The notes under the pieces are model-generated. The model did no database searches. It worked only from the letters and a program-made list of their open reading frames with translations, and had not been told where the DNA came from. A program made the translations under genes and the position numbers. A stretch of 64,000 bases of DNA from Nageia nagi (taxonomy: Eukaryota; Pinophyta). Positions 1-10,448 of this stretch are shown one piece after another (positions within the stretch are counted from its first letter, which is position 1; each line of letters starts with the position of its first letter). The stretch covers positions 198,338,001-198,402,000 of the forward strand of contig JBITNC010000001.1 of assembly GCA_050084985.1 (NCBI GenBank), written 5' to 3'.

Positions 1-237
1 TAGGTTGAGGTTGGATTAATGGATCCATATTTTGGAGAAGCTTGTCATTTTTACTCTTTCAATTGGATTTCACCTTTGTTCATCATCATAGGTAAAGTAT
101 AAGTTTGTATCCTTTGTAAATCCAATTTTGATAGGTCAAGGTCAATTAGGTCATTATCATCTTCATGTTATCGATTTCCTAAATTAGTAAATTTAATATT
201 ATGTAAATAACCCTAATTATTATTATTTTAGTTATAA

Positions 238-585
238 CAATGACTTGAGCTTCAGCTTTTTGTATTTCTTCCTTTCTCATCCTCCTAAACTAATATGTGC
301 CACATTACCCATCAAATCATGACAAGTAAAAGTATGGGTAGAGGTGGAGAGGCATTGCTTATCCAAAAGGGATATTGCTTTATGAGTTAGGGGTCTACTA
401 GTTTTGGTTATGCAGGGTGGAAATGAGAGTGTAGGCATGTTAGAAGAGGATTATGAAAAACAAATGCAAGAGGTGATCAAGCAAGTAAGAAGCACCCTTG
501 GGATGGAGAAATTTTATCCCAACATCAGCATTGCCATCATTGACCTCAGGGAGATCTCAAAAAACTAGGTGGCCTTATAAAGCAA
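238..585 (+). pseudogene. Decayed PSB27 paralogue
   Basis: The stretch aligns base for base with the intact PSB27 gene at about 4557-4905, from the ATG at 240 to a block matching SNSWVAKY. There is one 3-bp gap near the start and no other indel that I see. Frame-breaking changes are visible: AGA to TGA in the former thylakoid-signal region (about 384) and TGG to TAG where the intact gene has the Trp of SNSWV (about 568). Many differences are CpG to TpG or CpA, as expected after loss of function in methylated DNA. The match fades near 590, so the conserved C-terminal third is missing. Faint similarity upstream (around 165-185 with 4467-4490) suggests DNA-level duplication rather than retroposition, but both copies lack introns, so this cannot be settled here. 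Confidence 0.9.
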
Positions 586-2149
586 TGTATAGGTCATATC
601 TAGAAAAGTTAAATCCATGTAATCAATAGCTTCTTGCTCTAAGATAGGGATGATATTATTTATAAACATCAAAGTAGAATGATTATATTCAATTGTTATT
701 TCAAATTTGCTCCAAACCTTTTAAAACCTTTTTAGAAACTTATCCAACCTTTCATTAAGCCCTTATTTTATGACATATTAATCTTCCCATGGAGAGGAAG
801 ATCCACTTCCATTACCATTATCACCTTGACCTTTTAGTGCTTTATCATTCATGAAATCTTGAAATTGTTCAAACATAGATTTCATCTAAGAAGGATTCAT
901 TTATGAAAAACTTGAATTACAATACTAATCCAATCCAAAAATATTAGGTATTTTAGTATAATTAATGAAAAATAAGTTATATAATATAAAAGAGTAGATT
1001 TCATAAATTTATTGATACTAAAAAATGACTTTACTCAATTATTTTAATATTATTGATAATAAATAATAATGTTAATTAAAGCATTAAAAGAGATAATTAA
1101 AATATAATATATCTAGCTTTTGACCTAATCAAATTTAAATTCAAATGAATAAAACTTATTTTTACTTATTTCATGTTGATCACAACAAATATTTGGTCTC
1201 AATAGGATCTAGACAACTCACTCTTGAAATTCAAACCTCTGTTCCTACCAAGTGTGGTATGTTGGTGTACCATTGTACATCAATGTATAATGTTGTAAGT
1301 GCATTGATGTACGACTATCCTTCCTTAAATCCTCTAGATTCACATGTATCATCAAGGTTTTTTACCAAGGTTGTTAGACCTAAATACAATATAAGAAATA
1401 AGGAATATAGTTAGCAATAAAGGTACAAATCTAGACTCAATAGGTAGCATTGAGGGATACCAAGTTATAAAGTATACCCTATTAGTGTATCAATGCATCT
1501 TTCAAGATCCAAATATGATCAATGCCACATTCTTTCTCCCTTGTATACATCAAACGTTCCTCCATTAACCAAGAAACCTTGTTAGCTAGCACTCCTTGGA
1601 CCTATCATCAAAATAATAGAAAGGAATTAAATTGCTCTTTAGTCCACAAATATGGAAAACTAAAGAATTGAATTACTTTAATTCTTAGATACCTAAAATA
1701 TAATTTTTAATTAAATATGATTTTTAATTAAATAGAAATTAAGTTTAGGTGTTAACACCTATTATGGAGATTATGACTATTGTTATAGATAACTACAAAT
1801 TATTATATATAATTATGAATTCTTGTTGTCAAACATATTTTATCTAACAAAAATAATATGATAATTTTTGAAATATTATGATAATCTTGGTGAACTCATC
1901 AAAGATTTATTAGGAATTCTAAAACTTATGGATAATAAAATAAAGGGAAACTTATGAAAATACCCTTATAAGTTCATGAAATCACGAAAAACACCCCTCA
2001 ATCTTTGAAAATTATAAAAATACCCTTGAAAGTTTTTAAAATTATAGAAATACCCTGAAAAATTCCCACCATTTTTTTCTTACCTCATTCTTCCCTCCCA
2101 CATTTACTTGCTCCCTACTATTACCACAACACAACCAAGTACTCCTACA
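586..2149. other. Intergenic AT-rich DNA, no gene recognised
   Basis: I see no conserved coding region here. The longest open frame (1145-1414, plus, 89 codons) resembles nothing I know and has no supporting context. On the minus strand about 790-900 reads as a Gly/Asn/Ser-rich segment after MKSMFEQFQDFMNDK, which could be the start of an old transposon ORF, but the match is too weak to call. Near the right edge is a short tandem repeat, listed separately. Confidence 0.5.
1950..2072. repeat. Imperfect ~30-bp tandem repeat
   Basis: Four consecutive imperfect copies of a unit of about 30 bp can be read, each containing a form of GAAAATACCCTT (ATGAAAATACCCTTATAA, CGAAAAACACCCCTCAA, TAAAAATACCCTTGAAA, AGAAATACCCTGAAAAA). 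It lies just beyond the 3' end of the LINE remnant and may be part of its tail or an independent minisatellite. Confidence 0.6.
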
Positions 2150-4150
2150 CTTGAACTCTTTCCATTACCACCTCATGATCTTATTTCTATAAGTATCTTA
2201 TTGAACAAATGTATTCATATTGTCGAGTATGTAGATTAATTCCATTCAAAAGATGTATACATTGAAATGTATGCATCCTTGATTTATCATATTCCAAACT
2301 CAACAGAGTGGATATTAACCTATTTTACTATATAGGTCATATGAATTAATTCTTGTTTTTGTAATTATTATTTTCTTTTTGAGATTGATAATCTTATATG
2401 GGTAGGATATATATTCAAGTTTTCAGTTGATGATATGTTTATAATAGGCTAGCTTTCTTTTGTCTTTGATATTACCATTACTCCAAAAAAAAAATTACTT
2501 TATTTGAATTTTATAATTTCAAGTTACCATTATTTGAAGGATTTATATTATTATGTATGCCCTAAAAATCAAGCAACTTATCCAAGTCTTTTATTCATTC
2601 TCTTTTAAAACCTCCATGGATTAGATAAGTTTGTTGGGCAATAATAGGGAGCCTATGAAAATCTAACTTTGTTAATTTATAATTATATAATATATAGCAT
2701 TTTAAATATTCACTTTAAATATAGAGTAGACCATCTTCCAGGAGAATGATAAGGTATGGTGTATTACTTTTAATTTTCAAGTTATAGATAAAGAATTATT
2801 TTTGTATTTGCTCAATTTTATTTCATATTTTCTTAAGAAAGTTTTCAACCTCAAACTTCACAACCATAAAGGATTATCAGATTTATAAGATTGTTATTTT
2901 TTTTTTCCTAATTCTAAAGTTTCGTATTTTTGTAGTTATTTTTCAAACAATAAAAGGCCTTCCATCTAGTAAAGGTTCTTTTCTTTGATATTGAGATTTC
3001 TATTTAGTTTGATAAATATTATTACTTAATTATTTATTAGAGTGAATCACCTCGAGAAGTTGATTATTGAAGATAGTTGTATGGTAAAGTAATGTTTTAG
3101 ATTTAATAATCACAATTTTGATTTTATTTACATTAATTGTTAGACTGGTTATATTACAAAATCTCTAAAGGATATTTAATTGTTTTACAAGATTATCATA
3201 ATGTTAGCCAACAAGATAATATCTCTTGCATAAAGTAAGAGAATAATGATGAAATTAATGTACCTTAATCTAAACATCATTCTAGTTGATTTATGTAAAC
3301 ACCAAGTATAATTAGGGATTAAAGACATCATTGCATAACTCTAATATTATAATTAATTTCTTGAAACCACCCTAGACTAGTTTTGAATTTGGTGATAACT
3401 CACTCATAAAGCTTATAAATTGTGAACCTCAATTTAAAAGAGGTTTCTAAGTTGACCATACACTTTAAAACTTTACTCTTGGAATCGTGTTAAGGTCTTT
3501 TTTTTTTTAATCAACAAATAAAGCAAGTAGGTCTTCTTTATCATATAGTTTTCAATAATAATTCAAAAAGTGAGGATGCGATTAATTGTTGAATACTGGC
3601 TTCTAAAATTAACTTAGCTTTTGACTCTTAATTTGTTGTTATCAAGTAATCCTTCTTCAAAAGAGGTGTTAGAAATGGTTTCTATATGAAGGGCAAGGGT
3701 AGAGCCCCTAATTTTTAGAATTTCTACTAGGTATCTTTTAATATATTTAACTTTCTTTTTTTGATAGTTTATTCATTCCATCCTCAATAGAGAAAATTTT
3801 CTTTTAGGTATGTAGGAATTATATGTCTTATAAGGTATACATATTTAAAGTGGAAACATAAATATTTTTGAGATAAAAGTTTCAACTATTTATATCAATA
3901 TGTGGTTATCATTTTTCTAGGTAATTTATTTTTCCAAAATTGTTTTGGGTTATTTACTTAAGTCGAATAGTTTTTCCTATTGTTGATTTAGAAATAATTG
4001 TTCTTATATCAATCAAATTTTTATATTCTTTCACTTTTTTGTTCTTATCTCTAGTACTTTAAATAATCTTAATATTTTCTTTAGCAATTTTACATTTAAT
4101 ATTTATTTTTTAATTATTATACATGAAAAAGATTTAACAAAATTTTTTGT
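2150..4150 (-). mobile_element. Degenerate LINE (non-LTR retrotransposon) RT region
   Basis: Minus-strand translation, broken by many stops and shifts, gives reverse-transcriptase landmarks of plant LINEs in the right order. These are an FSIED..INKL-like pre-RT block (about 3750-3800), KLYDKEDLLALFVD (about 3508-3545), YKLYE.VITKFKTSLG (about 3370-3420), a degenerate GVxQGCPLSP..YI..LE block (3270-3340), a YADD box that reads YARD (3221-3232), then the thumb/C-terminal part IEQIQK..IYNLKIKSNTPY (2755-2825) and KRKLAYYK (about 2440-2470). No endonuclease domain is recognisable; the element would run into the PSB27 promoter. The family is clear from motif order, but the exact ends are not. It lies between the PSB27 pseudogene and gene. 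Confidence 0.85.
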
Positions 4151-4416
4151 TGATGTAAGTACATAATATTTTGATGATTATAAAGATCAATTATTGAAAA
4201 TATAATGAAAGTAATCAAAATCATTATATTTTATATAAACAATCTTTGTAGTTCATAATATTATCTTTACATATTATGTCTTTCACTTTGATGGTTTATC
4301 CTAATCTCGAACTCCTTTATTTTCTTAATAGAAATTGAGAAATAACATAGTTTATTTATGCTTCTATTACAATTTTGTGAAAATTATTTACAAGGACTGC
4401 AAGTATATTTAATTTT

Positions 4417-4447
4417 ACGCGTATGGATAAGCCGATAAGACCACGTG
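4417..4447 (+). promoter_or_regulatory. Light-responsive I-box/I-box/G-box module
   Basis: Two GATAAG I-boxes (4426-4431, 4434-4439) sit directly before a palindromic CACGTG G-box followed by GC (4442-4447), and an ACGCGT lies at 4417-4422. A tandem I-box plus G-box array is the classic light-responsive arrangement of rbcS and other nuclear photosynthesis genes, where bHLH/bZIP factors bind the G-box. It is 88 bp upstream of the first in-frame ATG of PSB27. No TATA box is evident downstream, which is common for photosystem genes. Function is inferred from motif and position only. Confidence 0.7.
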
Positions 4448-4463
4448 GCACATTTGTTGGATC

Positions 4464-4544
4464 ATGGCTCGTGTTCTCGATCTCCGTCACCGATTAAACC
4501 CATTGTCCCCGACCTTCAGAACGCCCAAATCCAAATGGCAATAG
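4464..4544 (+). other. Possible upstream ORF overlapping the PSB27 start
   Basis: An ATG at 4464 opens a 26-codon frame that ends with TAG at 4542-4544, overlapping the first in-frame PSB27 ATG (4535) in another frame. If transcription starts upstream of 4464, this uORF would suppress initiation at 4535 and favour 4553 or 4559. If the start site is downstream, it is irrelevant. The transcription start cannot be read from sequence alone. Confidence 0.4.
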
Positions 4545-5080
4545 CCCCGGTCATGTCAATGGCGGCTTCCGCTTCGGCTTCTGGCGTTTCTTCCTTCTCT
4601 CATCCTCCTAAACTAACGTCTGCAGCATTACCCATCAGATCACGGCAAGTGAAAGTACGGGCAGAGGTGGAGAGGCACTGCTTATCCAGAAGGGATATTG
4701 CTTTAAGAGCAGGGGGTCTGCTGCTTTTGGTTGTGCAGGGTGGAAATGCGAGCGCGGGCACGTTGGAAGAGGATTATGCAAAAGAAACGCGGGAGGTGAT
4801 CGAGCAAGTGAGAAGCGCCCTTGGGATAGAGAAATCTGATCCCAACATCAGCGCTGCCGTGGCCGCCCTCAGGGAGACCTCCAACAGCTGGGTGGCCAAG
4901 TACCGTCGAGAGAAGCAATTAGCCGGTAAGCCCTCTTTCAGTAATATGTACTCCGTCTTGAATGCAATATCTGGTCATTTCATAAGCTTTGGCCCAACTG
5001 CTCCCATTCCTGCCAAACGCAAAGCCAGAATTCTCGAAGAAGTTGAGACAGCCGAGAAAGCCTTGACCAAAGGCAGATAG
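4535..5080 (+). CDS. PSB27: Photosystem II assembly/repair protein Psb27, chloroplast precursor
   Basis: Psb27 is a small thylakoid-lumen protein that binds CP43 in assembling or repairing photosystem II and keeps the Mn cluster site free until maturation. The frame is intact, intronless and 181 codons from the first in-frame ATG; ATGs at 4553 and 4559 (175 or 173 aa) are equally credible. An open frame reaches back to 4445 but only to a GTG inside the G-box, so that extension is not real. Residues 1-50 are Ala/Ser-rich (stroma transit). Residues 51-74 hold SRRDIAL, a hydrophobic GLLLLVV core and ASA before Gly75, a Tat-like lumen signal and cleavage site. The mature part of about 107 aa carries SNSWVAKYR (116-124) and the family signature FGPTAPIPAKRKARILEE (152-169). 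It is more like the PSB27-1 than the LPA19 type, judged from this C-terminus. The CDS is markedly richer in CpG than its surroundings. Confidence 0.93.
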   Translation: MAIAPVMSMAASASASGVSSFSHPPKLTSAALPIRSRQVKVRAEVERHCLSRRDIALRAGGLLLLVVQGGNASAGTLEEDYAKETREVIEQVRSALGIEKSDPNISAAVAALRETSNSWVAKYRREKQLAGKPSFSNMYSVLNAISGHFISFGPTAPIPAKRKARILEEVETAEKALTKGR

Positions 5081-5283
5081 ATAGACACGCATTCATTCTC
5101 TCCATCTGCCCCCTTTTTAACACTGCGGGTGTGGAAGTTTTGCTGCGTTTTGTACAAGTTTCGTGATTCTGTAAATGCCCAAGCAGAAGCGCATGTAGAT
5201 GCAGTTTGCAGAAGCAGCCCTTCAAGGCTTTTGATATTAATTCGGAGGAGTTTGCTTGTAATAATTTTCAAGTGATTTAAGAT

Positions 5284-5317
5284 AATAAAATATGATATCT
5301 TTACTAACAAAAATAAA
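5284..5317 (+). terminator. PSB27 polyadenylation signals
   Basis: Two AATAAA hexamers (5284-5289 and 5312-5317) lie 200-240 bp after the PSB27 stop codon, at the point where base composition falls back to AT-rich. They are the likely 3'-end signals of the transcript; plant poly(A) signals are loose, so the exact site is not fixed. Confidence 0.55.
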
Positions 5318-5340
5318 GCTGTTTGTGGATAAAGCATATT

Positions 5341-6920
5341 AGTTCAACATGAATTGGATTTATAAAATATCATAATATTCATACTAGTGTTTCTTAGGTG
5401 TTCACACTTTTAAGTTCATAATAATAATAATAAAAAAATAATCTATTTCACCTCATTTTAGGTTTATATTCATTGTTTTTAATTGTCATAGTATATTATG
5501 TTAAATTATTAATTTGTTTACTTAGTTAATTTCTATATAATGCATTTCTTCGTGGTTAGTAAATAATATATTTATTTTTTTAACATTTTTTCTTATACAC
5601 TTACTCAAATTATCATTAGTCTTGTTGTATCTAAAATTTTCAACCTTTCTTGATCATAAAATCTTGAATTCTCTAAGATGATAAGCTTGTTTAAACAAAT
5701 GCAAATTTAATGTAAGCAAAAGATGGATAAACTGAAATAGAAACTTAAAGATGCCAAACAAGTGATCATAAACCCTCATTCTTATTCAATCCTTATGACT
5801 TTTGAGCCATGTCATCTTCAATCACCATATCTCCTTGGTCTTAAAATCCTAAAACTTTGAACCTTCGTAGGTAAGTGAGATCCTACACATTATATTTGAT
5901 AATTTATGCAATTATGCATTAGCCTTTTACATGATGACAAACTTCAAGGAAAATTATTCTCTAATAATATATTAGGTAATGCACTTGAATGGTTTTACAA
6001 ATTGCTAAAATTGTCTAACATGACTTCCCTTCCTTTTCAAAGCTATTTGTAGGTCATTTCAAGATCTACATTATTGAAGTGTAATTATTACTTATATGCT
6101 ATAAAACTAGTCTAATTTTGAGTGAAATTATAATAAAATTTAAAAATAAGCTCATCATGAAATAAAATGATTATATCAATCTAGATATCCATGAAACGTT
6201 TCATACTTATTTGCTTCCTTAAGTAGATAAATTTGTATCTCTTTATAAAATTAATCCCCCCTTTTTTTTGGTTGGGACAACAAAAAGGCCACTTGGTAAA
6301 TTGAAGGGTTTTTTTTTATACAGGTACCCAAAACCTTGAATACCCAATAAAAAGTTGGGGACAAATTTCATATGGATTTCATACAATTATCAATTTTAAC
6401 TATGAGTAAATCTGCTATAGAAATTGTAGCGAGAGAATCAACTTTTACACGCTTTTATTTCTTTCCATAAATCCTCTCCCAAAACTGTCGAGTGTTGTTT
6501 GTTTGTCGTCAATGACTTCCTTGGTAGTTTCAATTTCCCTAATCTCTCCTTCACTTAGTCGTCCAACATACCTTTGTCCTACGTTTGGTCTCTTTAAGGC
6601 ATTCTATAGTATCCTTTGACTGGATTTGGGGATTTGCATATCATAAAAGTTTGATTGGCTTTCCACAAATGTACTTTGTTGTCTTTTTTGGATTTTACTT
6701 ATTTCCAACCCTCATTCTTAGGTGTTTTTTGCTCTTGCATCTTTAGATCATTTTCTACGGTATAAAACTAATTCTTTTAATGAAACATGTTATGAAACTT
6801 TGCATCAAGAAAATATAATGATAGAATTGGGCTATTTAAATCACAAACCTAATGAAAATACTTCTAATACTAATAAATTTCCTTTTCAAAAGAAATAAAG
6901 ATATGTGAAAAAATAGAAGC
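5341..6920. other. Intergenic DNA with a possible gag scrap
   Basis: Mostly AT-rich sequence without genes. On the plus strand at about 5970-6060 the translation LGNALEWFYKLLKLSN, followed by a Phe-containing stretch, resembles the core of a Ty3 gag (G-x-A-x-x-WF-x-x-L, then SF-x-x-L). It is short and broken by stops, so it is only a hint of an old gag fragment. The segment 6240-6420 contains homopolymer T/C runs and nothing recognised. The right edge is the target site of the next element. Confidence 0.4.
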
Positions 6921-6925
6921 ATGAA

Positions 6926-7532
6926 TGATCTAGGTGGATATTGGTGACCATCCACCTATTCCACTTGGGCTCCCACCATTGTCTCTTTTAGTTTGTCAGT
7001 TTTGGCATAACTTACTATTTTTAGCAATTTTTTGGGTCCTGAACTTTCGAAGCTGTTTTGAGGCCCTAAATGACGTTTTTTGGGCTTCGTCATTTTTTTT
7101 TTCATAAAATGAAATTCATCTTTAAATTTGTAGTCCTTGAATAGATCTTTCCAACAAGGTATCATGTGCATCAAACGGAGATAGTATGCAAAAGTTACAT
7201 CCCTGGGAAGTTGACACACCAATTTACCCAAACGGGGTCCATAGTTTTGGCACTTCATCTCCTAAGGTTAGGTTTTTGGGATGTTTAGGGTTCTTCATTG
7301 TTTCTCAATAATAAATAGGCCCTTGAGCCTCATTGTAATAGAGTTCGGAAGCATGTAGCCGCAACATCTCTTCTCAGAGATAGCTACTAGTGCTCTAGCT
7401 AGTTTTCTTTCCATTCTATCTGTAAGCAAATTTCATTCTATGACATTAATGGAATGAAGTGTTATTTCTGATGCATCTCTATATTTATGGTTATATGTTT
7501 ATTCTATTGCATTCCTACATAAATCCGGATTA
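6926..7532 (+). repeat. 5' LTR of element 1
   Basis: Begins TGATCTAGG and ends CCGGATTA (the 3' copy ends CCGGATCA, restoring the usual CA). An AATAATAAATAGG stretch at 7308-7320 could serve as TATA or poly(A) signal. The flanking ATGAA at 6921-6925 is the left target duplication. Confidence 0.93.
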
Positions 7533-7544
7533 GTGGTATCAGAG
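7533..7544 (+). other. Primer binding site, initiator-Met tRNA type
   Basis: TGGTATCAGAG at 7534-7544 starts one base after the LTR end. It is the standard complement of the 3' end of plant initiator-Met tRNA used to prime reverse transcription. Confidence 0.9.
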
Positions 7545-7658
7545 AGGTCTACTTTTTTCTCGATCCTTCTTTGCATGTCCCCAACGAGGTCAGGGTATAA
7601 GGAGCTAGGGCTTGATCTGGTGGAGCCTTTGCAAGATCAACCTCACAAACCTTGACAG

Positions 7659-8512
7659 ATGCCCATGGGGGATGAAAAGAAAGATGAGGGAGTAGGAGAT
7701 CCTATCAAAAGATTACTCGAGGAGGCCCTTGAAACACAAAGGAATGCAATGATGGATAACTTTGCTCATATCCTTCAACGACTGCCCATTGGCAATGCAT
7801 CTGCATCCAGTAGCCACTCTAGCATTGCAACTCCTTTTAAGGTACAAGTAAATTTTGACATTCCCATATTTGAGGGTCAAATAGGTGCCGATGCTGTAGA
7901 TAGATGGTTGAATCTATTAGAAGGATATTTCTCTGTGCATGACTTTTTAGATAGGGAGAAGATTATTTTTTCACTCCTCAAAGCTACCCCCCATGTTAAG
8001 GACTGGTGGGAAACCTACTGTGAGAACAAGGACCAGATAGAACCCTCTCTGTTCTCAGCTACACCAACTTGGAATTATTTCTGAGATGCCATAAAGGAAC
8101 AATACTATCCTATGGGGAGCTATGAGGACAAGTACATACAATGGACAACGCTACGACAACAAAGGGATCAAGATGTGCATGAGCTAACAAATTTGTTCCA
8201 TACCCTATGCACAAAGTTGGGTATCAAAGATTCAGAGAAACATTTGGTGCTAAAGTATCGTAGCTGTCTACACAAATACATTTAGGAGGAAATGGAGTTC
8301 CTTAACATCTCCTCACTTGGTATGGCATATCGATATGCTGCCAAGATTGAGCAAAAATTCAAATAGAAGAAGCGAGAATTTGGATCTACAAATCAAAAGC
8401 CACAAGAAAAGAACAACACCACAAAGCCAAAGAAGGACACAGGAAAGTGGTGTGAGTTCCATAAGAGCTCCACTCACAACACAAGTGAGTGTCGAGCCAA
8501 GTAGTTGCTAGT
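7659..8512 (+). pseudogene. gag of element 1
   Basis: Opens at ATG 7659 with a charged N-terminus, then a capsid-like region (FDIPIFEGQIGADAVDRWLN, residues about 67-86; later DWWETYCENKD) typical of Ty3 gag. The frame continues in register past TGA at 8082-8084 and TAG at 8284. It reaches a zinc-knuckle variant with Cys-x2-His-x4-His-x4-Cys spacing (WCEFHKSSTHNTSECR, about 8450-8497). The two nonsense codons are explained by C-to-T changes of CGA and CAG. Its role would be particle formation and RNA packaging. Inactive as written. Confidence 0.85.
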
Positions 8513-9075
8513 GGCTGAGATGAGGGCATCTGAGTCAGATGCATGCTCTGACTCTGAATTAGAACCTGAAAAGGGGAATGAAACTGGGAAACAAATTATT
8601 GATGCGGATCCCAATGCTATTGTTACCACTATAAAGGTCCAGAAGAAGGAACTAGAAGATCCAGAGGAGGAGGAACATCTCTTCCATTCCCAGATGTGGG
8701 TAAAGGGCTCCCCTGTACAGTTCCTTATCGATAATGGGAGCCAAAAGAACCTCATTTCAGTAGACACCGTGAAGCGATTGGGCTTGCCGACCATCGCTCA
8801 CCCACATCCATACACCATCGAGTGGCTTCACTAAGGATGAGATCTTCGCATCAGCCAACAGTGTCACCTTCCCTATAGCATCAAGCCATTCACAGATGAG
8901 GTATTATGTGATGTTGCTCCTATTGATGCTACTGATGTATTATTAGGACAACCATACTTATGGAAGCATCATGCTATGTATGAGTCTCGATCTCGTGTTG
9001 TTATTATTACTTTGGGAAATAAGTTGTACAGGATACCAGAGGTACCACCTCCTACGACTAACTCTTTGGTTACTG
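8513..9075 (+). pseudogene. Aspartic protease region of element 1
   Basis: An acidic linker (EDPEEEEHLF) leads into QFLIDNGSQKNLISVDTVKRLG, the retropepsin active-site block, where the usual Asp-(Ser/Thr)-Gly reads Asp-Asn-Gly. The flap/C-terminal part DATDVLLGQPYLWKHHA (about 8925-8975) follows. A frame break at about 8834 separates the halves. It would cleave the gag-pol polyprotein; the altered catalytic triplet and the stop make it inactive. Confidence 0.85.
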
Positions 9076-9371
9076 CAAAATAATGCAGTAAGCTCATTTC
9101 TCAAACTAGAAAATTTGCTTTCCTAATGATCTGCCCCCAGGGCAAGAAGAAGACTATGGCCATGACCTCTAGACAGGGCCCCTCTGCACAACAACAACAA
9201 ATGGATAAGGTTGTGGAGGAGTACGGGGACATCTTCACCTCACCCATAGGGGTTCCTCTACATTATCAGGTCAAGCACCCAATTGATCTGACCCCAGGTG
9301 CATCGCTACCCAATGGACCAATCTATCAGTGCTCTATTTTGGAAAATAATGAAATCAAGAGGCAAATTCAG
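9076..9371 (+). pseudogene. Pre-RT linker and RT start of element 1
   Basis: Reads EEYGDIFTSPIGVPLHYQVK then HPIDLTPGASLPNGPIYQCS, the segment that normally precedes Ty3 RT. It stops after EIKRQIQ at about 9371, where the RT fingers should begin. Nothing of the palm (no YxDD box) is present. Confidence 0.8.
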
Positions 9372-9828
9372 GCTAATTCAACTCACATCCAGTCTGAAGT
9401 TGACAAAGCAAGTAGCTTCATTAAGCGCATTCAACACATCCACCAACAGGTTCATGATATATTGGACAAAGCTAATGTGAAGTACAAGCAGCACCATGAT
9501 CAACACTAGGTGCCACACAACTTCCAGGTGGGAGATAAAGTATGGCTACATTTGCAAAAGGAGCACCTCATTAGACCCCACTGCAAGCTTTGCCCGATCT
9601 GATACAGGCTGTACACCATCACCAAGGCTGTAGGGAATAATGCTTTTGAGCTTGGGATTCCACCATTCCTTGTACTGCACCTAGTCTTCAATGTCCCACT
9701 TCTACTGGACACTTCAAACATTGCCAAACAACTCCTGCACCAAGGAAAGTGGTTCACCAGGGACCAAGTTCAGCAGAAATTTCCTCATCTCATGGAGGAA
9801 CTTAACGCAATGGGGACCATTGCTTTCT
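9372..9828 (+). pseudogene. Integrase C-terminal region of element 1
   Basis: Starts abruptly in frame after the RT stub with a segment matching the far end of integrase (KYKQHHDQH, VGDKVWLHLQKEHL, NNAFELGIPPFL, then VPLLLDTS). No DDE core precedes it. The reading frame at 9126-9509 runs straight through the junction, so the deletion of RT, RNase H and the integrase core is in frame. After TAG at 9507 the register continues without shift to 9828. Confidence 0.8.
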
Positions 9829-9841
9829 AAGGGGGGAGGAA
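9829..9841 (+). other. Polypurine tract of element 1
   Basis: AAGGGGGGAGGAA abuts the 3' LTR directly, as expected for the plus-strand primer of reverse transcription. Confidence 0.9.
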
Positions 9842-10448
9842 TAATCCAAGTGGATATTGGTGACCATCCACCTATTCCACTTGGGCTCCCACCATTGTCT
9901 CTTTTAGTTTGTCAGTTTTGGCATAACTTACTATTTTTAGCAATTTTTTGGGTCCTGAACTTCCAAAGCTATTTTGAGGCCCTAAATGATGTTTTTTGGG
10001 CTTCATCATTTTTTATTTCATAAAATGAATTTCATCTTTAAAGTTGTAGTCCTCGAATAGATCTTTCCAACGAGGTATCATGTGCATCAAACAGAGATAG
10101 TATGCAAAAGTTACATCCCTGGGAAGTTGACACACCAATTTACCCAAATGGGGTCCATAGTTTTGGCACTTCATCTCCTAAGGTTAGGTTTTTGGGATGT
10201 TTAGGGTTCTCCATTGTTTCTCAATAATAAATAGGCCCTCAAGCCTCATTGTAATAGAGTTCGGAAGCCTGTAGCCGCAACATCTCTTCTCAGAGATAGC
10301 TACTAGTGCTCTAGCTAGTTTTCTTTCCATTCTATCTATAAGCAAATTTCATTCTATGACATTAATGGAATGAAGTGTTATTTCTACTGCATCTCTATAT
10401 TTATGGTTATATGTTTATTCTATTGCATTCCTACATAAATCCGGATCA
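9842..10448 (+). repeat. 3' LTR of element 1
   Basis: Same 607-bp length as the 5' copy; begins TAATCCAAG (TG to TA change) and ends in CA. Followed by ATGAA at 10449-10453, the right target duplication. Confidence 0.93.

Larger units (their letters stand above)
6926..10448 (+). mobile_element. Ty3/gypsy LTR retrotransposon, internally deleted (element 1)
   Basis: Two 607-bp LTRs (6926-7532 and 9842-10448) bound a 2.3-kb interior, and ATGAA is duplicated exactly at 6921-6925 and 10449-10453. Order on the plus strand: LTR, initiator-Met-type primer site, gag, protease, a pre-RT piece, integrase C-terminal region, purine tract, LTR. RT, RNase H and the integrase core are absent. I count about 23 differences between the two LTRs (roughly 4 per cent), mostly transitions, so this is probably the youngest insertion here. 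The tRNA-Met primer and the linker after integrase fit chromovirus-type Ty3 elements, but the lineage is inferred. It cannot transpose by itself. Confidence 0.95.

Noticed and set aside
790-900. Gag-like N-terminus on the minus strand
   Set aside because: Only a short Gly/Ser/Asn-rich stretch; no capsid motif follows.
1145-1414. 89-codon plus-strand open frame
   Set aside because: No recognisable motif, no context, and AT-rich DNA gives such frames by chance.
4445-4534. 30-codon N-terminal extension of PSB27
   Set aside because: It begins with GTG, not ATG, inside the G-box. A nuclear plant gene would start at 4535 or a following ATG.
4975-5337. Two minus-strand open frames overlapping PSB27
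   Set aside because: Shadow frames of the GC-rich CDS and its 3' UTR with no features of their own.
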